This document shows, one piece after another, positions 8,806-16,779 of a stretch of 64,000 nt of DNA. A model generated the notes under the pieces. The model worked only from the letters and a program-made list of their open reading frames with translations, did no database searches and was not told where the DNA came from. This DNA is from Brevibacillus brevis (lineage in GTDB: Bacteria > Bacillota > Bacilli > Brevibacillales > Brevibacillaceae): positions 1,202,501-1,266,500 of the forward strand of contig NZ_CP134050.1 of the NCBI RefSeq assembly GCF_031583145.1. Reading direction: 5' to 3'. The translations under genes were made by a program, and so were the position numbers. Within the stretch, counting starts at the first letter, position 1. Each line of letters starts with the position of its first letter.

Positions 8806-9276
8806 ATGCCGTTACACATTGTATTGCACGAGCCGCTCATTCCTGCCAATACAGGGAATATCGCCCGTTCTTGCGCAGCGACAGGGGCTCATCTTCACCT
8901 GATTCATCCGCTGGGATTTTCCACGGAAGACCGTTATTTGAAACGTGCGGGCCTGGATTACTGGCACGCAGTCAACATCCATCATCACGACAGCTTTGAG
9001 AAATTCGCAGAGGCGCAAGGGGCGGATGCCGGCACTTTTTACTTCGTGGAGACTTGGGGCGAAACGCTCTATTCGGATGTTAGCTTTCGCGATGGGGATT
9101 ACATCATTCTCGGCAAGGAAACGACGGGACTGCCGACCGAGCTGACTGACCGGTACCGTGAGCAGACGATCCGGATTCCCATGAGCGGCGCGACCCGCTC
9201 CGTCAATTTGTCCAACTGCGCGGCGATCGTTCTGTTTGAGGGACTGAGGCAGTTGGGGTTTCCCGGACTGAAGTAA
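8806..9276 (+). CDS. trmL: tRNA (cytidine/uridine-34-2'-O-)-methyltransferase
   Basis: SPOUT-class methyltransferase that methylates the wobble ribose of certain tRNA-Leu species. The 156-residue product has the N-terminal MPLHIVLHEPLIPANTGNIAR signature and the C-terminal knot motifs LGKETTGLP and RSVNLSNCAAIVL, which bind S-adenosylmethionine. ATG 8806 gives the standard N-terminus, with GAGGAGA at 8790-8796. The window's tRNA-Leu(CAA) is a plausible substrate by analogy with E. coli TrmL. Confidence 0.92.
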   Translation: MPLHIVLHEPLIPANTGNIARSCAATGAHLHLIHPLGFSTEDRYLKRAGLDYWHAVNIHHHDSFEKFAEAQGADAGTFYFVETWGETLYSDVSFRDGDYIILGKETTGLPTELTDRYREQTIRIPMSGATRSVNLSNCAAIVLFEGLRQLGFPGLK

Positions 9277-9331
9277 CGAGCGGACAGGAGCACGTTTTCC
9301 AGACCGACCAATCAAAAGGGAGAGATCGTAT

Positions 9332-10057
9332 ATGACTGTGAGTACCATCCTGTTTGACCTCGACGGCACCTTGTTGGAAATGCAGACCGATCCTTTTGTG
9401 AAAAGCTATTTGAAAGAAGTGGGGCGTCACGTCGGCACTCAATACGACACGGAGAAGCTGCTTTCCCTGATCTGGGAAGCAACCAAGGCCATGATCGTCA
9501 GCAAGGAGCCCGACAAGACGAATGAGCAAGTGTTTATCGAATACTTTACAAGCCACAGCGACTGGAAGCGCGAAGAGGTGTGGCGGCTGTTTGACTCGTT
9601 TTATCGCGACGTCTTCCCCACGCTCTCCCATTTGACGTATCCATCTCCGTGGGCGAAAAAAATCGTCGAGGCGGCCAAAAGCCAGGGGTTCCGCATCGCA
9701 GTCGCGACCAATCCGGTCTTTCCGCGCGAAGCCATTTACCACCGGCTGGCTTGGATCGGCATGACGTCAGACGAGTTTGAGCTGGTGACTGTTTACGAGG
9801 ACATGCACTACACCAAGCCAAACCCGGGCTATTTTGCGGAAATCTGTGAAAAGCTCGGCGTGGAGCCAGCCGAGTGCGTCATGGTCGGCAACCACATGCA
9901 GGAAGACATGGTCGCATCCAAACTGGGGATGAAGACCTTCCTCGTGACCAACTGGCTGGAAGACCGCGGAGAGCCGCAATATCCGGTAGACCAGCGCGGT
10001 ACGCTGGAGGAACTGCACCAAGCGATCGAGTCCGGCACCGGAGTGTTTGCACGGTAA
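9332..10057 (+). CDS. HAD-superfamily hydrolase
   Basis: A 241-residue cytoplasmic phosphatase-like protein. Motif I is FDLDGTL near residues 8-14, a helical cap follows, motif II is ATNP, and motifs III/IV are KPNPGYF and VGNHMQEDM. The substrate is unknown. AAAGGGAGAG precedes ATG 9332. Its TAA stop (10055-10057) lies inside the first unit of an 18-base tandem repeat, so the last codons (GCA CGG TAA) look like the seed of the array. Confidence 0.85.
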   Translation: MTVSTILFDLDGTLLEMQTDPFVKSYLKEVGRHVGTQYDTEKLLSLIWEATKAMIVSKEPDKTNEQVFIEYFTSHSDWKREEVWRLFDSFYRDVFPTLSHLTYPSPWAKKIVEAAKSQGFRIAVATNPVFPREAIYHRLAWIGMTSDEFELVTVYEDMHYTKPNPGYFAEICEKLGVEPAECVMVGNHMQEDMVASKLGMKTFLVTNWLEDRGEPQYPVDQRGTLEELHQAIESGTGVFAR

Positions 10058-10220
10058 ACCGGAGCGACACGGTAAATCGGAGCGACACGGTAAATCGGGG
10101 CGACGCGGTAAACCGGAGCGACACGGTAAATCGGGGCGACACGGTAAACCGGAGCGACACGGTAAATCGGGGCGACACGGTAAATCGGGGCGACGCGCTA
10201 ACCGAAACGACACGCTAAAC
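10051..10220. repeat. 18-base tandem repeat, eight full units plus degenerate ends
   Basis: Units of consensus RCGGTAAAYCGGRGCGAC begin at 10051, 10069, 10087, 10105, 10123, 10141, 10159 and 10177, followed by a 17-base degenerate unit and a partial one. The first unit contains the stop codon of the HAD gene; because the period is a multiple of three, a TAA recurs in that frame in every unit. In another frame the array is open and would encode a Lys/Arg/His-rich peptide, but there is no ribosome-binding site for it. Confidence 0.95.
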
Positions 10221-10222
10221 CC

Positions 10223-10265
10223 TAAATAGCAGGCTGTCTTCACGGACAAGCCTGCTATTTTTTTT
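10223..10265 (+). terminator. Terminator after the HAD gene and repeat array
   Basis: Stem AATAGCAGGCT-GTC pairs with GACAAGCCTGCTATT and is followed by eight or more T. A strong intrinsic terminator. Confidence 0.9.
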
Positions 10266-10357
10266 CGCGAAGGCGGATTCCCACACTTTTCCCAAAATCG
10301 TGAGGTAGGCTAGTCTTGGGCCGACCATCTCATGGCCTTTCGAAAGGGGAATGAAGC

Positions 10358-10930
10358 ATGAAAAAACTGGTTTCTTCTTTATTACTGTGCAGTCTAGTGT
10401 TTGGCGGAATCTCGATCGCCAGTGCGCAAGGCGATACGAACCAGGCGGTCAAAGCTACCAAAGAGGAAAAAGCGCAGCAACACCTGGAGAAACAGCAAGC
10501 AAAGGCCGAGAAGCTGGGGATTGACGTGACAGGGAAAACTTTTGCCCAGCTCAAAAAAGAAGTCGCGGCAAAGCGCGCGGAGAAGAAGGCGCAAAGTGAA
10601 GCTGCGCTGCGTGCGAGGGCTGAAAAATGGAGCGTCGATCCTACAGGAAAGACCAAGGCGGAAATCAAGGCCGAAATCAAGACGGCGATTCAGGCAGCAA
10701 AGTCGGAGAAAAAGGATGTCAAGCTGGAGGAGCTAGCGGACAAAGCGGACAAATGGGGAATCGACTCCGCGGACAAGTCGCCCAAGCAGGTAAAGGCCGA
10801 GATCAAAGAGGCGAAAGCGGCGAAGAAAGCGACGAAGGCGGATCAGCATACAGCCAAAGCTGAAAAGAAAGCCGAGAAAAAGGCTGCGAAGAAGGCAAGC
10901 AAACAGGAAGCGACGACGAATCAAGTGTAA
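10358..10930 (+). CDS. Secreted Lys/Ala-rich triple-repeat protein
   Basis: I do not recognise a named family. The 190-residue product has a Sec signal peptide (MKKLVSSLLLCSLVFGG..., cleavage likely after ASA near residue 23). Three ~45-residue repeats follow, each with an A(E/D)K(L/W)-x-(I/V)D-xxxK(T/S) core followed by a basic helical stretch, and then a Lys-rich tail. The charge suggests interaction with anionic wall polymers, nucleic acid or spore material. AAAGGGGA precedes the start, and the gene stands alone between two terminators. Confidence 0.75.
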   Translation: MKKLVSSLLLCSLVFGGISIASAQGDTNQAVKATKEEKAQQHLEKQQAKAEKLGIDVTGKTFAQLKKEVAAKRAEKKAQSEAALRARAEKWSVDPTGKTKAEIKAEIKTAIQAAKSEKKDVKLEELADKADKWGIDSADKSPKQVKAEIKEAKAAKKATKADQHTAKAEKKAEKKAAKKASKQEATTNQV

Positions 10931-10940
10931 GCATGGAAAT

Positions 10941-10979
10941 AAAAAAGCAGGTTGCCTGATGCAGGCAGCCTGCTTTTTT
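10941..10979. terminator. Bidirectional terminator
   Basis: AAAAAAGCAGGTTGCC and GGCAGCCTGCTTTTTT form a long stem with A- and T-tracts on the two sides. It serves the Lys-rich gene on the plus strand and the small minus-strand gene that ends at 11032. Confidence 0.9.
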
Positions 10980-11031
10980 CCCTGGGAGTGCTGAACCGAA
11001 GCAGAAAGTCCGTCAGCAGTGTCTGTTGGTC

Positions 11032-11124
11032 TTACAGATTCCAGGTTTTGTCTTCATTGTATCCTGCAGTCAAAATGAAGAACAGAAAAGCGGCAAATAC
11101 CACAGCTACGATGACCGTACCCAT
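11032..11124 (-). CDS. 30-residue single-span membrane peptide
   Basis: A very short gene: 30 codons coding for a hydrophobic helix (MGTVIVAVVFAAFLFFILTA) followed by a polar tail GYNEDKTWNL. An excellent AAAGGAG lies about 9 bases before the ATG on the minus strand, and a terminator follows. The pattern (one helix, short polar tail, strong ribosome-binding site) is that of many small Bacillales membrane proteins. The function is unknown. Confidence 0.65.
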   Translation of the reverse strand: MGTVIVAVVFAAFLFFILTAGYNEDKTWNL

Positions 11125-11192
11125 GTTGAATTGCTCCTTTCGTAAAACAAACTACTCCCATTATAACGTAGCCTGCCCACTTTGAAAACGGA

Positions 11193-11411
11193 TTAACGGA
11201 GGCTGGTCCCTTCGGTCAAGGACAATTTTCGATAATCGTTCACCAATTTCAGGAAAGCGCCGAGGGCGATCGCCACGCTGAGGATTTCTCCCGTATCCAG
11301 CTGCATGCCCTTCACCCATTGATACGCATTGACGGCGCCGATCACCAGGGTAGCGGCTCCGGTCAAGTACAATCCCATTTTGATTTGTTTGCGGTCTGTA
11401 TTCGTGTCCAT
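11193..11411 (-). CDS. Small two-helix membrane protein
   Basis: A 72-residue protein with two hydrophobic segments (GLYLTGAATLVIGAVNAY and ILSVAIALGAFLKLV) and a polar tail. No family is recognised. ATG 11411 has GGAGG at 11418-11422 and is preferred. ATG 11444 (adding MMNTPLFGGRD) also has an AGAGGAG upstream, so both starts are possible. It is followed by the 30-residue gene in the same direction. Confidence 0.65.
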   Translation of the reverse strand: MDTNTDRKQIKMGLYLTGAATLVIGAVNAYQWVKGMQLDTGEILSVAIALGAFLKLVNDYRKLSLTEGTSLR

Positions 11412-11644
11412 GTCTCTACCTCCGAATAGGGGTGTATTCATCATTGCTTTTAGCTCCTCTTGATAAATGAAGTGTACATAAAAATCCAGTGAATGAACCA
11501 TCGATTTCGCTTACATATCAGTGATGTAAACCTTACATGTTTGTAAGCCGGAGGAAGGAAAAAATGCTCGTGCACGATTTTTTGTGGCAAGATTGCCGAA
11601 ACTTGCGCTCCTATCTCGCATACAGATATGTAAAGGCTTTACGA

Positions 11645-11697
11645 GCCTGTTGGCAACCGAGGAAAACGGGGTTCCACGCGAATGCGTGACCACAGGC
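11645..11697 (+). other. Possible structured leader RNA upstream of prkA
   Basis: Three nested pairings can be drawn by eye: a closing stem GCCTGT (11645-11650) with ACAGGC (11692-11697), and inside it AACC (11655-11658) with GGTT (11670-11673) and a perfect hairpin CACGC-GAAT-GCGTG (11675-11688). This makes a three-way junction about 70 bases before prkA. It matches no riboswitch class I know. The rest of 11502-11765 holds the inverted repeat TTACA-TGTT-TGTAA near 11532 and no ORF. Confidence 0.35.
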
Positions 11698-11765
11698 AGA
11701 CATATACATGAAAGTACATTGTCGTTGGGGAAGAGAGAGGGGCTTATGAGGGAGGAGTGTCGAGC

Positions 11766-13664
11766 ATGGACATTTTAAAACGAATCGCCGAGCACCGGGC
11801 CCGCGAAGAGAACCTGATGTGGAGAGGTACGTTCGCTGAATATTTGGAATTGGTTCGAAAAAATCCGCAAATTGCACAAACGGCTCATTCGCGTGTGTAC
11901 AACATGATCAAGAGCGCCGGTGTGGAAGAAAATGAAGATGGCAGTCGTTCGTATCAATTTTTCAGCCGGGAAATCTTCGGATTGGATCGTTCGATCGAAA
12001 GACTGGTCGAAGAATATTTTCACTCTGCGGCACGCCGCCTGGATGTGCGCAAACGCATTTTGCTGCTGATGGGCCCCGTCAGCGGCGGAAAATCGACGTT
12101 GGTGACCATGCTGAAGCGGGGGCTGGAAGAGTATTCCCGAACAGATGAAGGTGCCATTTACGCCCTGGACGGCTGCCCCATGCAAGAGGAGCCGCTTCAT
12201 CTCATTCCGAATGAGCTGCGACCGGAAGTGGAGGAAGAGCTGGGAATCAAAATCGAAGGCGAGCTGACGCCGTACAACCGGATGAGGCTGGAAACCGAAT
12301 ACGGGGGTTGCATCGAAGACTTCCCGGTTCGCCGTATCCTGTTCTCGGAAGCCAACCGCGTCGGGATCGGTACGTTCAGCCCATCCGATCCGAAATCCCA
12401 GGACATCGCCGACTTGACGGGGAGCATCGACTTTTCGACCATTACCCGGTACGGTTCGGAGTCCGACCCGCGAGCCTACCGCTTTGACGGCGAACTTAAC
12501 AAGGCTAACCGCGGCCTGATGGAGTTCCAGGAGATGCTCAAGTGCGACGAAAAGTTCCTCTGGCATCTGTTGTCCCTCACGCAGGAAGGAAACTTCAAGG
12601 CAGGACGGTTCGCCCTTATTTCGGCCGACGAACTAATCGTCGCCCACACGAACGAATCGGAGTACAAGGCGTTTATCGCCAACAAGAAAAACGAGGCGCT
12701 GCAGTCGCGGATCATCGTCATGCCGATGCCTTACAACCTGCGCGTGAGCGACGAGGAAAAAATATATTCCAAGCTGATCAAGCAGTCCGATCTGGGGCAT
12801 GTGCACATCGCGCCGCATGCGTTGCGGTCGGCGGCGATCTTCTCCATCCTGACCCGCCTCAAGGAGTCGAAGAAGCAGGGCGCGGATCTGCTGAAAAAAA
12901 TGCGCCTGTACGACGGCGAATCGGTCGAGGGGTTCAAGGGCGCCGATCTCGAGGAGCTGCGCAACGAGCATGCGGATGAAGGGATGTCGGGAATCGATCC
13001 GCGGTATGTCATCAACCGCATTTCCAGCGCCTTGATCCGCCGCGATACGGAGTGCATCAACGCCCTGGATATCCTGCGCGCGCTGAAGGAAGGCTTCGAC
13101 CAGCATCCATCCATCACCAAGGAGCAGCGGGAGCGGTACATGAACTTCATCTCCAGTGCTCGCAAGGAATATGACGAGCTGGCCAAAAAAGAAGTGCAAA
13201 AAGCGTTTGTCTACAGCTATGAGGAGTCGGCCAAGACGCTCATGGACAATTATCTGGACAACGTCGAAGCGTATTGCAACATGAACAAAATCCGCGACCC
13301 CGTCACCGGTGAGGAGATGGATCCGGATGAGCGCCTGATGCGTTCCATCGAGGAGCAGATCGGCATCTCGGAAAATGCCAAGCGGGCATTCCGCGAAGAA
13401 ATTCTCATCCGCATCTCGGCTTACGCTCGCAAAGGCAAGCGGTTTGACTACAGCACGCACGACCGTCTGCGCGAGGCAATCGAGAAGAAGCTGTTCGCGG
13501 ACCTCAAAGACGTCGTGAAAATCACAACCTCGAACAAGACGCCGGATGAGCACCAGCTGAAAAAAATCAACGAGGTGACGAAGCGGCTCATCGAGGAGCA
13601 TCATTACTGCCCGGTATGCGCCAACGAGCTGTTGCGCTACGTCGGCAGCCTGCTGAACAGGTAA
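11766..13664 (+). CDS. prkA: PrkA serine kinase / AAA protein of sporulation
   Basis: A 632-residue AAA-type protein with Walker A GPVSGGKST near residues 103-111 and the PrkA C-terminal domain related to eukaryotic kinases. In B. subtilis PrkA acts in the mother cell during sporulation, and protease activity has also been proposed. The length equals B. subtilis PrkA. ATG 11766 follows GGGAGGAG; the GTG at 11757 lies inside that site and is rejected. It forms an operon with yhbH 78 bases downstream. I could not find a convincing sigma-E promoter by eye. Confidence 0.95.
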   Translation: MDILKRIAEHRAREENLMWRGTFAEYLELVRKNPQIAQTAHSRVYNMIKSAGVEENEDGSRSYQFFSREIFGLDRSIERLVEEYFHSAARRLDVRKRILLLMGPVSGGKSTLVTMLKRGLEEYSRTDEGAIYALDGCPMQEEPLHLIPNELRPEVEEELGIKIEGELTPYNRMRLETEYGGCIEDFPVRRILFSEANRVGIGTFSPSDPKSQDIADLTGSIDFSTITRYGSESDPRAYRFDGELNKANRGLMEFQEMLKCDEKFLWHLLSLTQEGNFKAGRFALISADELIVAHTNESEYKAFIANKKNEALQSRIIVMPMPYNLRVSDEEKIYSKLIKQSDLGHVHIAPHALRSAAIFSILTRLKESKKQGADLLKKMRLYDGESVEGFKGADLEELRNEHADEGMSGIDPRYVINRISSALIRRDTECINALDILRALKEGFDQHPSITKEQRERYMNFISSARKEYDELAKKEVQKAFVYSYEESAKTLMDNYLDNVEAYCNMNKIRDPVTGEEMDPDERLMRSIEEQIGISENAKRAFREEILIRISAYARKGKRFDYSTHDRLREAIEKKLFADLKDVVKITTSNKTPDEHQLKKINEVTKRLIEEHHYCPVCANELLRYVGSLLNR

Positions 13665-13742
13665 CGGGCGAGAATTCGGGCACGGCACGATCTTGCACGG
13701 CATATTCGGCGCAGAGTGCGCCAGTTACTAGGAGGAGACGTC

Positions 13743-14900
13743 ATGGAAGATGCGCCATCGTTCATTGTCTCCCGGGAAGACTGGTCGCTGCACCGCAAAG
13801 GGTACCAGGACCAAAACCGACACCAGGAAAAAGTGAAAGAAGCGATCAAGAAAAACCTGCCCGATCTGGTCAGTGAAGAAAATATCATCATGTCGAATGG
13901 TCGGGAAGTCATCAAGATCCCTATTCGCTCCCTGGATGAGTACCGGCTGCGGTTCAACTTCCAAAAGGGGAAGCACGGCGGTCAAGGAAAAGGCAACAGC
14001 AAAGTAGGCGATGTGATCGCCAAGGACGGAGATCCGGCACAAGGGCCAGGAAAGGGCCAGGGAGCAGGGGATCAACCGGGGGTAGATTACTACGAGGCGG
14101 AAATCAGCGTGGAAGAGCTGCAGGAGATGCTGTTCTCGGAGCTGGAGCTGCCGAATTTGCAACGAAAAGACGAAGATCAGATCGTGATTGAAGAGACGCG
14201 TTTCAACGACGTCCGCAAAAAAGGGCTGATGGGCAACATCGACAAGAAACGGACGCTGATTGCCGCCATTCGCCGCAATGCCTTGGCGGGCTACAGCGAT
14301 CTGGAGCTGGGCATTTCGGATGACGACCTGCGGTTCAAGACGTGGGAGGAGATCATCAAGCCTCATTCGAACGCGGTCATCATCGCGATGATGGACACCT
14401 CGGGATCGATGGGCGTCTTTGAAAAGTACATCGCGCGCAGCTTCTTCTTCTGGATGGTCCGCTTCCTGCGAACGAAGTACGAGAAGGTGGAGATCGTCTT
14501 TATCGCCCACCATACGGATGCCAAGGAAGTCACGGAAGATGTCTTTTTCTCCAAAGGCGAGAGCGGGGGGACGATTTGTTCCTCCGCCTACAAAAAAGCG
14601 CTGGAGATCATCGACAGCCGCTATCCGACGTCGCAGTACAACATTTACCCGTTCCACTTTTCCGACGGCGACAACCTCACCTCTGACAACGAGCGCTGCG
14701 TCAAGCTGGTGAAGGAGCTCATGGATCGCTGCAACATGTTCGGGTACGGGGAAGTCAATCAGTACAACCGCCACAGCACCCTGATGTCCGCTTACCGCCA
14801 TATCAAGGAGCCGAAGTTCATGCACTGCGTCATCCGTGAAAAGGGCGAGGTGTATAAGGCGCTGCGGACGTTCTTTGGGAAGAAGGAAGCAGTGACGTAA
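13743..14900 (+). CDS. yhbH: Sporulation protein YhbH (DUF444)
   Basis: A 385-residue protein of the YhbH/YeaH family with a charged N-terminal half and a von Willebrand A-like C-terminal half carrying MMDTSGSMG (near residue 215), a MIDAS metal-site motif. It is normally encoded right after prkA and takes part in the same sporulation process. AGGAGGA at 13730-13736 supports ATG 13743. Part of its coding sequence near 14753-14795 has a diverged copy at 16455-16520. Confidence 0.95.
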   Translation: MEDAPSFIVSREDWSLHRKGYQDQNRHQEKVKEAIKKNLPDLVSEENIIMSNGREVIKIPIRSLDEYRLRFNFQKGKHGGQGKGNSKVGDVIAKDGDPAQGPGKGQGAGDQPGVDYYEAEISVEELQEMLFSELELPNLQRKDEDQIVIEETRFNDVRKKGLMGNIDKKRTLIAAIRRNALAGYSDLELGISDDDLRFKTWEEIIKPHSNAVIIAMMDTSGSMGVFEKYIARSFFFWMVRFLRTKYEKVEIVFIAHHTDAKEVTEDVFFSKGESGGTICSSAYKKALEIIDSRYPTSQYNIYPFHFSDGDNLTSDNERCVKLVKELMDRCNMFGYGEVNQYNRHSTLMSAYRHIKEPKFMHCVIREKGEVYKALRTFFGKKEAVT

Positions 14901-14917
14901 AGGAAAAGCCGGACTAG

Positions 14918-14950
14918 GCCGCTTTGTCGCAATGACAAGGCGGCCTTTTC
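14918..14950 (+). terminator. Terminator of prkA-yhbH
   Basis: GGCCGCTTTGTC and GACAAGGCGGCC form a near-perfect stem followed by TTTT. Confidence 0.9.
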
Positions 14951-14988
14951 TCTTTGCAAACGCAACAGCAAGCGACAGAACTGGAACA

Positions 14989-15021
14989 ACCCGGCGGACC
15001 GATTGGGTCTTGGCCGGGTTG
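14989..15021 (-). terminator. Possible terminator of the phytase-like gene
   Basis: The inverted repeat AACCCGGC/GCCGGGTT lies just after the minus-strand stop codon. The loop is long and the T-tract is weak. Confidence 0.5.
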
Positions 15022-15038
15022 ATTGTCATTCAGGGCTA

Positions 15039-16328
15039 TTATTTGATCGTATAGGGGAGCTTGAATGTCCACAGTTCCGTACCGTTCTCCGAAGACGTGC
15101 TGCCTACGCCAAAATCGTTGTCGTTGATAATGACGATGGTATTGCCGCCCACGAGCGTCAGGCCTTCGACTTTCTCGTACGGAAATTGGAAGGCGGCCAC
15201 ATCCACAATGGTGCGCTTGGAAGATGGCGTAATTCCGTTTGCTTTCAACTCATCGACGCTCATTTGCTCCAGCGTCTTTGCGCCCGATTTGTTATCGTCG
15301 TACTTGCCTAGGATGTTCGTTGCTGCCGACAAGTCAACGGAGTAGATCCGCTTCAGCTGCGCATTGTCTCCCGCGTTTTTGTCGCGCTCGTCGATCAGCA
15401 AAGTATGCTCGTTCACCGCGTACATATCGGAGATGACAATATCGGATTGGTTCAGATTTGTAAATGGCTTGGCATCTTCCGTGATATAGGCGAACTCCGC
15501 AACCGGCTGCAAGGTCGCCAATTCGAATTTGATGATCCGCAATTGACGCGAGTTGTCGGTTTCCTTGCCAGGATTGCGCAGAGGGCTCTGCATCGCCATG
15601 AACATGTATTTGCCGTCCGGCGTAATGCTCAGAGCTTCGGCTCCACGGTTTTGACGAAGCTTGTTGTATACGGCTGGCAGCATTTCACGTGCTGGCACCA
15701 AGGGGGTAGATACCCTTGCTGCCCATCCCTTTGGCACGATGCGCTCAATCAACGTACCGTCACGCTTGACGTGTACGATCGACGGACCGTATTCCTCGGA
15801 TAGCCAGAACGTATCGTCCTTGGGATTGTAGGAAAGGGATTCCACATCGAGGCCATACGGGTCATAGGGAAGCTCTTGATCCTGTTTGCTGTCATAGGGT
15901 GTCTCGTCCCGGCCTTTGATGTTCGGCAGTCCTGTAATGAAGGCATTTCCGGTTACGGGATCAATCCCGCTTACCTTCAGCGGAATTTGATCGAGAATTT
16001 TGATTTGGCCATCGGCAATTTCAATCTTGTAGATGGTCGGTGTGTATTTGGGGAGCGGAAACGTTTTGCCCGATTTGCCGGTCACGGTCACATCGCCATT
16101 AGGGCCGCGGTCGGCTGTCGTGTAAAAGATATTGTCCGGATCTCCCGGCAAGTGAGTGAGCGAGGAACCGATGCCCATCTTGATCCCCTTCGCCAGGTCC
16201 GGGGCGGCGAGCTTATACTTGCCGGTAAGCTCTGGAACGCCATCCTTTGTTTCCTCTGCGGATACTATCCCGGCCGCTGTCGAAAGTGTCAGTGCCGCCA
16301 AAGCGGCAATCAGCCAATTCTTCTTCAT
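15039..16328 (-). CDS. Secreted phytase-like esterase
   Basis: A 429-residue exported protein: signal peptide MKKNWLIAALAALTLSTAAG..., cleavage likely after VSA near residue 24, then a beta-propeller-like body of the esterase-like activity of phytase family (PF13449 type). Typical segments are SSLTHLPGDPDNIFYTTADRG, DVESLSYNP and the ending VEGLTLVGGNTIVIINDNDFG. It probably hydrolyses phosphate esters outside the cell; the substrate is not proven. The ribosome-binding site is AGGAGAG. It runs alone, with its terminator at 14989-15021. Confidence 0.8.
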   Translation of the reverse strand: MKKNWLIAALAALTLSTAAGIVSAEETKDGVPELTGKYKLAAPDLAKGIKMGIGSSLTHLPGDPDNIFYTTADRGPNGDVTVTGKSGKTFPLPKYTPTIYKIEIADGQIKILDQIPLKVSGIDPVTGNAFITGLPNIKGRDETPYDSKQDQELPYDPYGLDVESLSYNPKDDTFWLSEEYGPSIVHVKRDGTLIERIVPKGWAARVSTPLVPAREMLPAVYNKLRQNRGAEALSITPDGKYMFMAMQSPLRNPGKETDNSRQLRIIKFELATLQPVAEFAYITEDAKPFTNLNQSDIVISDMYAVNEHTLLIDERDKNAGDNAQLKRIYSVDLSAATNILGKYDDNKSGAKTLEQMSVDELKANGITPSSKRTIVDVAAFQFPYEKVEGLTLVGGNTIVIINDNDFGVGSTSSENGTELWTFKLPYTIK

Positions 16329-16454
16329 TTTCGATGACCCTCTCCTTCATTGCTTCCTATGTATTCCAGCTGTCTTTGGTAAATATAGCAGGAAGATGTT
16401 GCCGATCCATGAAGCATTTCGTTAAATATTTGTAAATGTAGGATAGGTCTCAGG

Positions 16455-16520
16455 ATGTCGATCCATACAACCGCCACAGCGCCCCGATGTCCGCCTGCCC
16501 CTTTTGTATCAAGGACGCTG
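16455..16520 (+). pseudogene. Relic of a second yhbH copy
   Basis: From 16458 the sequence matches yhbH 14753-14795 at about 36 of 43 positions, including an identical 15-base block TACAACCGCCACAGC, and a shared ATCAAGGA follows one codon later. Several differences are at third codon positions, as expected for a copy that was once coding. The rest of the copy is gone. Confidence 0.45.
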
Positions 16521-16552
16521 GCTGATCTCTCGTAACTGGCAACGCCAATCAT

Positions 16553-16652
16553 CCCGATCGGGGTGGGGCTAATCCCCGAGGAAGCGGAGGAGGCCCGTGG
16601 ATTACCACGGATGATGCGGCTTGTAAACCCTGTGGCAGCGATGAAAGTAGGG
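16553..16652 (+). other. Structured RNA region, possible group II intron remnant
   Basis: Four hairpins follow one another: CCCGATCGGG (16553-16562), GGGG-CTAAT-CCCC (16565-16577), CCGTGG-ATTA-CCACGG (16595-16610) and CCCT...AGGG around 16628-16652. The segment with GTGGATTACC, GATGCGGC, GTAAACCCTGTGG and GATGAAAGTAGG is reminiscent of domain I of bacterial group II introns. No reverse-transcriptase ORF, GTGCG 5' end or domain V/VI is visible. Together with the yhbH relic this fills the 450-base gap before the transporter gene. Confidence 0.3.
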
Positions 16653-16676
16653 AGTCATTTTCCGTTATGGCGTAGG

Positions 16677-16728
16677 TAGAAAGACAATAGGCAGATTATT
16701 ATAATAAATCAAAAAGTAAGCGCTATCA
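16677..16728 (+). promoter_or_regulatory. Promoter with overlapping cre box for the aromatic transporter
   Basis: A perfect -10 TATAAT at 16700-16705 has TAGAAA 17 bases upstream as a weak -35. Ten bases after the -10 box is AGTAAGCGCTATCA (16715-16728), which differs from the CcpA cre consensus TGNAANCGNWNNCA at the first base only. A cre just after the start point would block transcription when CcpA is active, that is, in glucose. Confidence 0.65.
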
Positions 16729-16779
16729 TGAAGCGGTTTTTGCAATGATGGATCATAATCTCTTGGGAGGGAAGTTGCA

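Noticed and set aside
8508-10220. CRISPR array as an explanation for the two repeat arrays.
   Set aside because: Units are directly adjacent without unique spacers, and no cas genes are in the window.
10047-10229. 60-residue basic ORF in the 18-base repeat array.
   Set aside because: It starts at a TTG inside the HAD gene with no ribosome-binding site. It is open only because the repeat has no stop codon in that frame.
11619-11627. CATACAGAT as a sigma-E -10 box for prkA.
   Set aside because: The final T is displaced and no matching -35 element is found at the right distance.
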